From positions 15,828,030 to 15,892,029 of the forward strand of contig JAKZAP010000016.1 of assembly GCA_023053575.1 (NCBI GenBank): 64,000 nt of DNA. Direction: 5' to 3'. The position numbers were made by a program, and so were the translations under genes. This DNA comes from Branchinecta lynchi. Lineage: Eukaryota; Arthropoda; Branchiopoda; Anostraca; Branchinectidae. The notes under the pieces were generated by a model, which saw only the letters and a list, made by a program, of their open reading frames with translations, was not told the DNA's origin and did no database searches. How positions within the stretch are numbered: the first letter of the stretch is position 1; each line of letters begins with the position of its first letter. Below are positions 11,000 to 20,139 of the stretch, one piece after another.

Positions 11000-11489
11000 T
11001 GATAGACAAGTCGAAAATGTAGTTATTTTTGTCTGGCACAGCCAACGGTACTTCCATTGAAACGGCTGGGCTATATGGGCATGCATTGACATAATCAGGA
11101 GTATTAGAGTAGCCCCCCAGTATAGTTCATGGCAATATATCAACTAAGATTGTTACTTTAATGCTGGCCTGAAGTTTCATGTAGGCTAATGTAGGTCTCA
11201 GCAACCCAAGGAAAGTAAATTACCCTACTGAAATTCTAGGGTCGAATATCTGAATCCGAAAGAGACAAGATTTACTCAGCTAATAAAAATAAAATAATGA
11301 AACCAGGGACAACCAAAACAAGATGATGAAACACACCGTAATCTTCACATTCAAACAATTTCTGTCACAATCACACTATTTTACTACATTTTGCTATCTC
11401 CTATCTAGACCTCTCTGACCTAGCTTTTGTGTTGGGAGTTACAGTGCGGTACCTGATTGATGTCTAATGAATGATTCAAATTGGCATAC
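11000..11489. other. MBD5/6 intron 1, segment next to exon 1
   Basis: No repeat or further exon was recognised. Confidence 0.4.
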
Positions 11490-11577
11490 CTTGCTGAGGT
11501 TGATGGTTTGCAGGACACTGATACTGATTTGGCCATTCCCTCGAATCATATGAAGATGGAGGCCAAGTAGGCTCCAT
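11490..11577 (-). CDS. MBD5/6: MBD5/6-like, coding exon 1 (start codon)
   Basis: The ATG is at 11577-11575 and opens MEPTWPPSSYDSREW, followed by an NQ/P-rich stretch (29 codons plus 1 nt). The donor is CAAG|GTATGC at 11489-11484. The single leftover G joins GT of the next exon to make a Gly codon, so the phase fits. An in-frame TAA lies about ten codons upstream, so this is the first usable ATG. A potential 21-nt intron just upstream (11588-11608) is too short to be real, so the region is read as unspliced 5' UTR. The exon alone has no recognisable domain; it is assigned because its phase matches the MBD exon. Confidence 0.75.
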
Positions 11578-11607
11578 CAGAAACCTACTGATGTTTACAT
11601 TTTCTTA

Positions 11608-11630
11608 CCACCATCTTTGCGCCATATTGC
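11608..11630 (-). promoter_or_regulatory. Possible promoter-proximal YY1/Pho-like motifs upstream of the MBD5/6 start
   Basis: On the minus strand, 31 to 53 nt upstream of the ATG, two overlapping ATGG cores occur (AATATGGCGC and AAAGATGGTGG). They resemble the YY1/Pleiohomeotic consensus AANATGGCGN, which is often found at TATA-less transcription starts. This is motif resemblance only; no transcription start is proven. Confidence 0.25.
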
Positions 11631-11814
11631 TTGCGTGGCTGGAACGAAAAAAAATGTTACACTTCATTGACGGTTTAGTAAAATGATAGGCTGTTTATGT
11701 ATATGGCCACTGGGCTTTTAAATACACTTATTATTATAGCCTAAACAAAACACTGTCTTTGTATATGTTGCCTGGGCAAGATAGCTCTAAACCATTGGTT
11801 CAGAACCTTTTCCA

Positions 11815-12522
11815 TACCAAATTTAGAAACAGATTAAGGTCGAATAGTGTGTTTACCCCTATAAGTCATATCTATTTTGATAAAACTCATCGAAACTTCC
11901 TGCCTTACTTTTGCCAAATTTCCAGTTTCGGCCAAATTTCGGAACTACTAGTGCAGAAAAAAATAAAGCTTAAAAGCAAATTCAACGTATTCCCTTACCC
12001 TATGTCGAACATCGAATCAACGTCGAATAAAACTTCAATTATAACAAGTTTTCAGGTTTCAGCCGGATTCCGGGAGAACTATATGTCCGGGTAAAAATGA
12101 TTGTCATATATGGATTCAGCATCTCTTCTTACCCCTAAATACATCTAATTAACTACAAATAAAACATTTGCTTTTAAAATATTTTCCAGTTTTGGCTGGA
12201 TTCCGGGCTCCTTGCCCGAGTAGAAAATTATTTTCATACAAGTGTTTAGCATGCCTTCTTACCCCTAAATCGAATATCTAATACTTCAAATAAAACTTTT
12301 ACTTTTAACAAACTTTCCGGTTTTAGCTGGATCCCGAGCAAACTTCTTGTCCGGTGAAAAATGGTTTTCATACTCGTATTCAGCATGTCTTCATACCCCA
12401 ATCGACTTTCTCATTAGCTGTTTGAAAATGCTTTGCACGCCCCTTAATTTGAACCCATCCCCCCCCCCTAAATGTACGGCTACAGGGCCCATCTACAAAC
12501 TACACCTGTCCCTTAACCAGAG
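11815..12522 (+). mobile_element. Helentron/DINE-like element, family A copy 2 (truncated)
   Basis: It lies just upstream of the MBD5/6 gene. It shows the left block with 'GTGTTTACCCCTATAAGTCA', several core units each with CCGGATTCCGGG-type motifs (12066, 12199, 12326), then the C-rich spacer and 'ACGGCTACAGGGCCCATCTAC' of family A. It breaks off at about 12522, before the microsatellite and GGGATCCC terminus. Confidence 0.7.
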
Positions 12523-12639
12523 GCGTTACTAGTCAAAATGTTTGGGGGGGGGGAAACGAGGCATTTACCGACTGGCTTGTAATTTTAACCGACTTTTTCT
12601 GCAGGAAAAATGATTGTTTTCAACAACAAAAATGACATT

Positions 12640-12755
12640 TTTGAAAAAAATCGACTGATTTTCAGAAAAATCCACTGATTTTCAGAAAAACTCGACTATT
12701 TTGGCGAAAAAGTGACCAATTTTCAGAAAAACCAACTGTTTTTCTGAAATCCATT
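12640..12755. repeat. Short tandem repeat of about 22-24 bp
   Basis: Four or five imperfect units of the form CGACTGATTTTCAGAAAAA (variants CCACTG, CGACTATTTTGG, CCAATTTTCAG, CCAACTG) occur directly before the LINE at 12.8 kb. Confidence 0.65.
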
Positions 12756-12818
12756 ACCGGGCACTCGCGGGTATTCGAGCCTCCCGAGGCAGTAAAAAGT
12801 ACGGCTGTAGTCCACTTG

Positions 12819-12946
12819 TTGGTAGTAAGCAGTTTGAGGCCCTCTGATCCTGGCCGAGCTCCTCCACAAGCGGGGGAGTTCCTTGGTAGTAAGCAGTTTG
12901 AGGCCCTCTGATCCTGGCCGAGCTCCTCCACAAGCGGGGGAGTTCC
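12819..12946 (+). repeat. Two tandem 64-bp units in the 5' end of LINE A
   Basis: The units at 12819-12882 and 12883-12946 are identical or nearly so, beginning TTGGTAGTAAGCAGTTTGAG and ending GCGGGGGAGTTCC. A third begins with TTGGT at 12947. Tandem 5' monomers carrying promoter activity are known from some mammalian L1 lineages; a promoter role here is inference. Confidence 0.85.
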
Positions 12947-12976
12947 TTGGTGAGTCCCCTTCCTCATTTTGCTGCA

Positions 12977-13236
12977 ATGGATCGCTTTAGGTGGTCTGAT
13001 CACCTTGATTCGCCGGGTGCAAGGAAACGTGCAAGAGAATCATCTGGTTCTCCTCCCCAACCAACCATACAACAACCAACCATTCCAAAGTATGTGGTGG
13101 TTTCGGTCAAAAGAAAGGATGGCACTCCTTTTGGGAGCAATCAGTCACTGGACATCAGGAAGATGGTGTTCACAGCAGCAAAAGGAAACTTTCAAATCAT
13201 TGTCCCAAAATCGGGTATTGCAGAGATTTATTTAGG
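12977..13236 (+). pseudogene. LINE A ORF1 (gag-like) N-terminal fragment
   Basis: From ATG at 12977 the frame reads MDRFRWSDHLDSPGARKRAR, then a Ser/Pro/Gln-rich stretch, then PKYVVVSVKRKDG and MVFTAAKGNF, resembling the start of non-LTR ORF1 proteins before their RRM/zinc-knuckle region. It runs out of homology at the deletion junction (about 13236) beside the near-palindrome CTCCCCTCAGTGAGGGGAG. It lacks the zinc knuckles expected of a complete ORF1. Confidence 0.6.
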
Positions 13237-13257
13237 TCTCCCCTCAGTGAGGGGAGA

Positions 13258-15192
13258 ATGGTATTGGCCCTCCTCGTCGACTTCGAGGCGGCGTACGACA
13301 ATGTCCAAAAAGAGAAGCTCTGCCAAGTACTGCTTTCGATGGGATTCCCAGATCAATTCGTCAGATTTGTATGGGACTTCTTGTCAGACAGAACGTTCAC
13401 AGTCCAAGTCACTAGAACGACATCCACGCCTCGAGATGTTAAAGTAGGCCTACCTCAAGGCTCACCACTCAGCCTCCTACTATTCATCCTCCTGCTGGCG
13501 GAGTTGGAGTTTTCAAGCTACAAAACAGGGGCAGAAGCCTTTGCAGACGACCTGAACATATGGGAGACAGGTGACTCTCAAAAGTACCTGGAATCGAAAA
13601 TGCAAAAATCCATCAACAAACTCGAAGCATTTTCCAACACCATAGGCATCCCGATCTCAACATTGAAAACGAAGGCTATCTTGTTCCACAGAAAGAAATC
13701 TACACCCCAGCCCAAATTGAAGATGGCAGGTGCAGACGTGCAGTACACCACAAATCCCACAGTACTAGGGATCACCCTAGACCAGCGACTGACATGGAGA
13801 AAACACATTAACTTGGTGAAGAAACAGTGCCTGTCAAGACTAACAATCATGAAGCGTCAAACAAACTCCAAATGGGCCAACTCCCCATCGTCCCTTTTGA
13901 ACTTCTACACCACCTACATAAGGCCCTGCATGGAGTATGGCCTCGTCGTCTACGGAAGCTGCTGCAAAAGCTACCTCGCTATTCTGGAAACAGTCCAGAA
14001 CATGGCCATCAGAATCGCTCTGGGGGTCCACGATCACAGGGCCAGCAACAGAGCAAGACAACTAGCGGGTCTCCCCTCAATCAAAGACCGAGCGACGCAG
14101 CTAATCACCAACTACTTCTCAAAAATTCAAGCCTGGGGCCCTGATCACCAAATCTTCCAGCTCACTTTCCTTAAAAGCCCAGCCAACCCGCATATCCGCT
14201 CGTGGGAGCTTTTCACCGGACAGCACCCAAATTGGAGAATCCCAGCCCCTCGCGTTTGCAAGTTTCCCCCTTCAGTGCCGTGGGAAATGCCACGACCAGG
14301 CGTCCAGCTGTCACTGCTTGAAGGAAAGAAAACGGACTACTCACCCTTACAAATTCAATCCCTCTTCTCAGAATACATCCAAACAACATACGCGAACCAC
14401 TTACGTATTTACACGGACGGATCGGTCATAGCGGAAAAAGCTGCGGCGGCAGCAGTGATCCCTGCTTATTCCTTAAACCTGGCTAAGCCTCTCCCAGCAA
14501 GATCGTCGATCCTGAGTGCCGAAGTTACGGCCATAAATGAAGCGCTGAAGGTGCTGACGGCGAAACCACCACCGTCGCAGAAGGCTGTCATCCTGTCGGA
14601 TTCTCAATCGGCCCTAAAACTCGTAAGGAACATCCAATGGGACACACCAGACTCAGACATTGCGGACATGAGAAAGATTCTCTGTGACCTGGGGCAGCTT
14701 GGCCTTACAGTTGACTTCCAACACGTCCCCAGCCACCAAGGCATCAGATACAATGAAGTAGCCAACAAGATTGCCAATGCAACAGCCAGAAGTCTACAAC
14801 ATCAGCCGACAGCACCAACCACCTTCCGAGACCTCCTTCGCCAGCGCCGAATAGGCTCGAAACTCCGACCCTTGCTGCCAATCTTCAGAGAAGCAGACGA
14901 CAACAGAGCCCATCTCAAAGTTAAGAGCATGGCACTGATTCTTCGTAAAGAACTGTTCCAGTGGAAGAAGACAGCGGACCCAAGATGTAGTGACGCCGCA
15001 GAAACTCTACAGCACTTGGTGCTCGAGTGCCCCTCGAACGTAGAGCTCACTAGCTGGTGCAGAAGCACACACGGGACAGCCGGTGGGCCAGTCTCCATCG
15101 GTGAGCTTATTGACTCAGCTCGCCCAGCCCAAGAAGAGCGACGAATATTCAAGAAAATCATTGAGTTTCTCCGAAGCATTGACGTCCTGTGA
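13258..15192 (+). CDS. LINE A ORF2 remnant: reverse transcriptase (partial) + RNase H
   Basis: This is a 644-codon open frame from ATG at 13258. RT motif A is VDFEAAYDN (residues 7-15), motif B GLPQGSP (about 64-70) and motif C FADD (95-98), followed by the thumb/connection region. RNase H starts near residue 385 (IYTDGS), with SAEVTAINEAL (Glu) and LSDSQSAL (Asp). The fourth acidic position, usually D in 'ADxxA', appears as N (VANKIAN). The C-terminus has ETLQHLVLECP, a His/Cys knuckle with one expected Cys missing. RT fingers and endonuclease are absent, so it cannot retrotranspose alone, yet there is no internal stop, suggesting a recent insertion. Confidence 0.9.
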   Translation: MVLALLVDFEAAYDNVQKEKLCQVLLSMGFPDQFVRFVWDFLSDRTFTVQVTRTTSTPRDVKVGLPQGSPLSLLLFILLLAELEFSSYKTGAEAFADDLNIWETGDSQKYLESKMQKSINKLEAFSNTIGIPISTLKTKAILFHRKKSTPQPKLKMAGADVQYTTNPTVLGITLDQRLTWRKHINLVKKQCLSRLTIMKRQTNSKWANSPSSLLNFYTTYIRPCMEYGLVVYGSCCKSYLAILETVQNMAIRIALGVHDHRASNRARQLAGLPSIKDRATQLITNYFSKIQAWGPDHQIFQLTFLKSPANPHIRSWELFTGQHPNWRIPAPRVCKFPPSVPWEMPRPGVQLSLLEGKKTDYSPLQIQSLFSEYIQTTYANHLRIYTDGSVIAEKAAAAAVIPAYSLNLAKPLPARSSILSAEVTAINEALKVLTAKPPPSQKAVILSDSQSALKLVRNIQWDTPDSDIADMRKILCDLGQLGLTVDFQHVPSHQGIRYNEVANKIANATARSLQHQPTAPTTFRDLLRQRRIGSKLRPLLPIFREADDNRAHLKVKSMALILRKELFQWKKTADPRCSDAAETLQHLVLECPSNVELTSWCRSTHGTAGGPVSIGELIDSARPAQEERRIFKKIIEFLRSIDVL

Positions 15193-15299
15193 GCCATTGT
15201 GATCGACCCACGAAGAGCAACCTACCCAAGGCCGAAAAGGTTCCGAAGGGTCGGAGCCCAAGCGCCGGAAGTTTTTTGGATTGGATTGGCCTTTAGCCC

Positions 15300-15796
15300 A
15301 GACTGCTTATTTCAAAGTTGCCTAAGTTAGAACGGACAGCAATGGCTCATTTTTGTGAAATACTTACTAAAAATTTCACGTCCAGCTTAACATGAACTTA
15401 AATAAATATCAGCACGCATTTGCTCTTAATTTCTTTCAGGGTAGCAACACAATCAGTAACTTTCAAAATCTGAGAATTTGACCACTGGAATATGATTCTG
15501 CTACCTTTAGGCTTTGGTTTGAGGTCAAAATTAGCCATCTACCTTGCTGTTATATTTCAAGAGCTCTTTCAATTACAAAAATTGTTGTTATCTTTGACTG
15601 GCTTCCAATAGGGACATGTTGCATCAAACATCGAAGTGGTTGGTTGAACCACATCTAACATAATTTTGAGTTCAACTCCGGAACTTTGCCCTTGTTGGAA
15701 CAATCTCATAGTATGATTATTCACAATTTAGTTACGTAATCGGCTATTGCAATTACTGTACAACAAAAGATGTGGCATTATAGTGTATGAGTTTTC
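15300..15796. other. Intergenic stretch without identified feature
   Basis: AT-rich. No gene or repeat was recognised. Confidence 0.4.
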
Positions 15797-16135
15797 TAAA
15801 TATTCATTGAGCCCAAGCTGACTTTGAAACATTTATTTCAACAATGTTTTCAACGGATACGTCAGCTACGATTCTTCATCAGCGATATTTCGACCCTTCT
15901 TGGAAAGGGTCCTCGTCAGGCTTTCAGTCCTCTTGTTCAACTTCGGGGAAGGAAACAAACCTGTAAAAAACAAACCTGGAAACAAACCTGGATTACAGGT
16001 TTGTTTCCTTCCCCGAAGTTGAACAAGAGGACTAAAAGCCTGACGAGGACCCTTGCCAAGAAGGGCCGAAATATCGCTGATGAAGAATCGTAGCTGACAT
16101 ATCTGTTGAAAACATTGTTGAAATAAATGAGTTTT
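15797..16135. mobile_element. Foldback MITE with about 140-bp arms
   Basis: The arms start CATTTATTTCAACAATG (15830) and end with its complement CATTGTTGAAATAAATG (16129). Both carry GTCAGCTACGATTCTTCATC, CGACCCTTCTTGG, and AGTCCTCTTGTTCAACTTC with only a few differences. The short centre has CAAACCTG repeats. The leader AAATATTC.TTGAGCCCAAGCTGACT recurs at 19709 and, in part, at 28432. ATGAGTTTTCT flanks both sides (15788 and 16128), a possible target duplication. Confidence 0.8.
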
Positions 16136-16309
16136 CTGTTATATTCAAATAATATTTACTTCTTATAACCTAATTGAAGTCTTATAACTTGATCGAAGTT
16201 CATCAGCGTCTGACTTGGGATTCAGATTGCGCATGGACGGAAAAACATTCACCCGTCCGGAGCACAAATTTCGCAGCCGGAAAAGAGTTAGCACCCAAAT
16301 TTTCTGGGG

Positions 16310-16620
16310 TCATTTTTTTGGCACTTGCAGCATCTTGGCTCAAGTGCCATATACCGATCACAATTCCGTCTGTCGGTCCGAGTTTTTTGTCGCACTTTTT
16401 CGAGTTAGGCTACTTCAAGATGTGCTAGGACCCTGAAACTTGGCAGACATATCAGAGACCCGACCAAACAAACTCAGAAATAATCAGTTTTCCAATCAGC
16501 CCATCTGGGGGGGGGGAGGGAGTGGAGGGCGGGGGAATCCGGGAAATTGAGTAGTGTGTAACTTTCAAACTGGTGATCGGACTGTAATGAAACTTAATAA
16601 CTGAATAGATTATATATCTT
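16310..16620 (-). mobile_element. Helentron/DINE-like element, family B copy (diverged)
   Basis: It begins with the family B terminal hairpin (GGCACTTG...CTCAAGTGCCATATA, 16320-16363), then a short GTCTGTCGGTCC microsatellite, then one core repeat in reverse orientation with a G-rich run at 16506-16515. Ends are approximate. Confidence 0.6.
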
Positions 16621-16629
16621 TGATGTCCC

Positions 16630-17018
16630 ATTTAAATTATTTTACCCTTCATGACCTTTTTATTAGCCAGAAACAAAACCACTGCAATGCCAATGAAACT
16701 TTTTTAGGAAGTGCTTGAATAGCCTATACATACCTCTATTGTAAAGAACTACCTACCTGCACTTTATCCAAGCCTGAAGGCTGTCATTTATTTAGGAACT
16801 TAAACAGAAATGCTAAAAACTTACTTCCAATTTAGGTCTAGACACCAATAAAATATCTGAAAATATGTCAACAACACGTAAATTCGTCCTTTCTTCCCTG
16901 ACTGATGGAAACGCGGAATAAGCGGGAAGAATAGGCGAGAATCAGCTGAGATCGTAGTTTGTATGGATGGTTTTTAGTACGTAGCATTTAACTTTTTTGC
17001 TGACCCAGAAGAAACGAG
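16630..17018. other. Intergenic stretch without identified feature
   Basis: Nothing was recognised here. Confidence 0.35.
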
Positions 17019-17395
17019 AGGTATATTCTCGCCGTTCCCCGAGAACTCCTCGTGGAATCGAAGGCAACGGCGAGTAGAGGGAGTCACTCCACGCGAAACA
17101 AATAGAACACGGGAATTCTTCTAAAATGGATTTTGTTTGAAAAATAATTATGCAGTTGACGAAATTAATCAGGATCCACTATATTTTTGGTTTTGTTTAT
17201 TCTGATTCTTTTAGATTTATTTTACATTGTACCACCATTAGTAAAAATTGATTCCCCTACGAATTTGAAAGGGAGTCCTTTTTGATGATAATCGGAGCAC
17301 TCCCCGTCCGTGTGGACTCGCGAGAATACGGGAAGTGAGTCACCGGGGACAAACAAAAACACTGGGACTCCTTGGAGAACGGCGAGAATACGCCT
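17019..17395. mobile_element. TIR element, second copy of the AGGYGTATTCTCGCCG family
   Basis: The termini are AGGTATATTCTCGCCGTTCC and ...GAACGGCGAGAATACGCCT. The interior matches 8727-9128 (AATTATGCAGTTGACGAAATTA, CAGGATCCACT.TATTTTTGG) with small deletions, 377 versus 402 bp. The flanking triplets GAG/TAG match imperfectly. Confidence 0.75.
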
Positions 17396-17399
17396 TAGG

Positions 17400-18164
17400 G
17401 AGTTGACGCTTTCCGTGATACATTTACGGAGTACTTGCAGCGTCTTTCTCAAGGTCCATATGCGATAGTAAGGTCGACTGAGTGTCGGTCGATCTGTCCC
17501 TCTGTCTGACTTCTGCTAGTTCGGGCATTTCCTTCAGTAGCATTTATTCACGGACTAGAAATCCCGTCGAGTAAAAAGGAATTCTGGTCGACTGAAAAGG
17601 ATCCCGTTCGTGAAGACTACTAGAAAAAAAGTTTAGCGGGACGAGTATCCTTTCATGAGGAAAGGAATTCCAATCTACTTGAAAGGAATCTTGTCGGTGA
17701 CGCTGGTAAAAAGACGAACAAATGTCTAGCTAGCTTTTGAGAGCAGCAGTCATTGGTATTGATGTCATAAACGCTCTCAAAACATTTTTCTATCGGCTAG
17801 TGAGTTTATTTTTGTCAGATTTTCTGGTTTAAAAGAATTTTAACTACAATGATTGATTTACTTGCTTTAACTGCTTGCTTGTTCGAACAAAGGCTTTGCC
17901 ATCAAACACAAATAACACAATAAACGTACACCACACCAGTATTTCGTGGCAAGAAAACGTAGTAATAGCGTTGTAACGATAGGGAAGAGTTCTGGTGTGT
18001 CAGAACTTCGCGTAAGATCGCATAGAGGACATCTAGCGTTTCAGAAATGCATATACCCTGGTAGTTTTGTTTGGCCAGAGAAGCCACTGACACTTGCCAT
18101 ATTATTCCAAACCCCGTCGACCTTCGATTGTTCTAGTTCTCTTCGAATGAATTTAAGCAAATGA
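17400..18164. other. Intergenic stretch, no gene seen
   Basis: 17540-17700 repeats short GTCGA.T.AAAAGGAATTC-like phrases imperfectly. No coding frame with a domain. Confidence 0.35.
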
Positions 18165-18244
18165 TGACTCATCCACGAGCAGAGCTCTACTAGTGTGAAG
18201 AAAGAATGACTCATGCAGGCGCAGAGCTAGACTATTGTGAAGAA
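18165..18244. repeat. Short tandem duplication of about 45 bp
   Basis: GACTCATCCACGAGCAGAGCT...TGTGAAGAA is followed by GACTCATGCAGGCGCAGAGCT...TGTGAAGAA. Confidence 0.6.
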
Positions 18245-18249
18245 GGGGG

Positions 18250-18620
18250 TAGGGGTTTCACAAAAACTAGAGAAAGCGTTTCAAGAATTTCGGGTCTCCC
18301 CCTCCAGCCCCCCCCCCCCCCAGTTATCGGATCCGATCCGAATGTGACAATGAACAACCAAGATACTTGTTCTTGATACCTGTCAAGTTTAATGCACGAC
18401 CGAGTATCCGTTCGAAAGTTATGAATGTTACTAATTTCGGGATTCCCCATCTTGCCACTCCACCATTGATGGTCGGATCGGGGAAGTGATTTTTGGTCTC
18501 TGACATGCGTGCCAAGTTTTATCGTCCTAGGCCATGTGGAAGTGCCCGAACTAGCAAAATGCGGACAAACCGACAGATTACGATCTCTATATGGCACTTG
18601 AGTAAGCTCAAGTGCCATTA
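18250..18620 (+). mobile_element. Helentron/DINE-like element, family B copy
   Basis: One core unit (poly-C, CAGTTATCGGATC, CTTGTTCTTGA, CCGTTCGAAAGTTATG, GATGGTCGGATCGGGGAAGTGA) leads into ACCGACAGATTACGATC and ends in the 12-bp stem hairpin ATGGCACTTGAG-TAAG-CTCAAGTGCCAT at 18592-18619. The hairpin is a typical rolling-circle transposon 3' signal. Non-coding. Confidence 0.75.
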
Positions 18621-19576
18621 AAATCTAGAAGGTGGAGCCTGGCTTTTATCACTTGCAAAATATCTGATCGAATTGCATGGACGGCTTGCACAGGTCAAGA
18701 ACTACAAGAAACTCTGCTGAAATCGCGTCGTGGAAAATCTCGATGCCCTCTACCTAGCATTCGGACTTCCTCCAAGTGAGAATAAACCATCAGAAAATGT
18801 AAAAAAAAAAGAGGATTTGTAAACAACAACACATGCCACGTCAAGTTTGACGATGTGGCAGTACAAATCGGTCTAAATGTCAAACAGCAAGACGTATGAC
18901 GACAGTCCAACCGCTAGGAGGCGCTAATTATCGCGATTCATGGGGCTTATGGGATTTTCCTTTTATTTCCACTTGTAGCCTACGGTCTTTGATGTTAACG
19001 AGACAAGCCTGGCTTGACGGGTAGGACACCGTTCAGCCAAAATATTCATTTTATAACGGTAAGACAACATAAAGCAACAACATAATAAAGGTTGCAAGCG
19101 ATGTTTTATAAATAATAATATCAGTTCTCTTCCGATTCCCGTGACTTTCTACCAGACACAGCCTGTAGTTGGCACACACACTCTAGCCACGTAGGCTCAA
19201 CGACTTTATCACTAATTTACATAATATAATCTGTCCCTCCCTTCTGGCCATGCATCCTTACTCCGAGTATGCAGTACCCGACGCGAATGAGCACTATCAC
19301 TGTACCCGAAATTTTAGCGCGTATCTCCAACATTCATCACACTAGCTCTATGGTATCCAGAGCGTATACAAGCTATAGTACATCCGCTCGCTGCGGAAAA
19401 CGGTCGTGCTTTTTTCTTGGCACAGACGCGAAGAGACAGTAGCTCATTCTAGATTCTTGATAGGTTGAGGCACTCCTTTGCTACTTCCGCTTTATAGCTT
19501 GCTTTAGAAGATTGTTGGCGGCGGGCTTCTCAGCTGTATTTTCTGATCGATACTTAGCGCAAGCCATGGAGCTTCC
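18621..19576. other. Region 3' of the lipase gene, no further gene seen
   Basis: It probably includes the lipase 3' UTR near 19576. No canonical AATAAA is visible close to the stop on the minus strand. Confidence 0.4.
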
Positions 19577-19634
19577 TCAAGTGTAAGAAAATGGTTTTCT
19601 GCTTTTCGTGTACAAATAATATGGTCCCCGGGCC
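19577..19634 (-). CDS. Lipase, last coding exon
   Basis: A 58-nt exon after acceptor poly-T CAG. With the AC left over from the previous exon it encodes T, then ARGPYYLYTKSRKPFSYT and TGA at 19579-19577. 'RG.YYL.T' is the standard C-terminal beta-strand of short (no PLAT domain) members of the lipase family. Recognition rests on phase, splice site and motif; the exon is far too short to be detected by length. Confidence 0.9.
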
Positions 19635-19708
19635 CTGAAAAAAAAAATTATAACTGTAATAATATCATTCATTCTTAAATAATTTGAGACGGATAAAGAC
19701 AAATATAA

Positions 19709-19910
19709 ATATTCCTTCAGCCCAAGCTGACTGCGAATCATATTTGATAATGCAAACCGGATACGTCAGCTGAATTTTATTAGAGCTATATTTCGACCCT
19801 TCTTCGCAAGGGTCCTCTTCAGGCTCTATGTCGCTCAAGTTGGAAAAACGAACTTGTGGGAAACCACAAATTCAGCTGACGTATCCGTTTTGCAGTATCA
19901 AATACGGATA
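19709..19910. mobile_element. MITE related to the 15.8 kb foldback
   Basis: The left leader AAATATTCCTTCAGCCCAAG matches the 15.8 kb element. TTGATAATGCAAACCGGATACG at left is mirrored by CGTATCCGTTTTGCAGTATC-AA at right. The middle contains CGACCCTTCTTCGCAAGGGTCC. It lies 75 bp upstream of the last lipase exon, in the intron. Confidence 0.65.
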
Positions 19911-19956
19911 AAGACCTCGATAAGAACATGAGTTATGGTTCATGTAAGCCGATAGG

Positions 19957-20139
19957 TCAAAACAATGGTACGTGGAAGACAAAATGAATGGTTTCATATT
20001 TGCTTCCATACAAATCAAGCCTTCCCATAAAGTAACCAGCTAACTTCCAATCCTGGATTTCGGGTTGAATGAAGATATTGGCAAACCAAAGGCAAGCCTT
20101 AGATGTAACCTCTGGGATTTGCTGTCCTTGCTTGACCAC
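19957..20139 (-). other. Unassigned open frame in last lipase intron
   Basis: A 60-codon minus-strand frame contains SKACLWFANIFIQPEIQDWK then LAGYFMGRLDLYGSK and ends at a stop. It has good residue diversity and no low complexity, but no good acceptor or donor and no family I recognise. It could be a relic of a transposon protein. The last lipase exon does not need it. Confidence 0.2.

Larger units (their letters stand above)
508..11577 (-). other. MBD5/6: Gene model: MBD5/6-type methyl-CpG-binding-domain protein, five coding exons
   Basis: Coding exons in transcript order are 11577-11490, 6102-6039, 2606-2483, 1694-1469 and 905-508. Every junction has AG/GT sites, and the phases agree (1, 2, 0, 1), giving about 299 aa. 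The MBD spans exons 2 and 3 and ends in the GTCKCGLPCP...FSFDP block, which is diagnostic of vertebrate MBD5/MBD6 and Drosophila six-banded. It is followed by a proline/glutamine-rich region and a basic KKRRRR stretch. Family knowledge: MBD5/6 proteins are nuclear and join the PR-DUB (BAP1/Calypso-ASX) histone H2A deubiquitinase complex through the MBD; they do not bind methyl-CpG strongly. At about 300 aa it is much shorter than vertebrate MBD5/6, so alternative 3' exons outside the window remain possible. Confidence 0.9.
12819..15290 (+). mobile_element. LINE A: internally deleted RNase H-bearing non-LTR retrotransposon
   Basis: Order: two 64-bp tandem 5' units, the N-terminus of an ORF1/gag-like protein (12977-13236), then directly the ORF2 reverse transcriptase from its catalytic motif A onward, RNase H and a C-terminal His/Cys knuckle, stop at 15190-15192, and a short 3' UTR ending near TTGGATTGGATTGG (about 15290). 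The endonuclease, the RT fingers and most of ORF1 are missing. Presence of RNase H points to an I-superfamily LINE. GC content is visibly higher than in the flanks. Confidence 0.85.

Noticed and set aside
10587..11057. 156-codon Phe/Ser-rich minus-strand frame
   Set aside because: Translation of the A/G-rich tandem duplication at 10655-10990; low complexity and repeated.
11588..11608. Apparent intron (GTAAGA...CATCAG) in the MBD5/6 5' region
   Set aside because: Only 21 nt, far below a workable spliceosomal intron; treated as continuous 5' UTR.
12819..12951. CRISPR-like array
   Set aside because: The two 64-bp units are contiguous with no spacers and belong to the 5' end of a LINE.
13827..14144. 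Overlapping open frames within LINE A on both strands
   Set aside because: Shadows of the 644-codon ORF2; no domain of their own.
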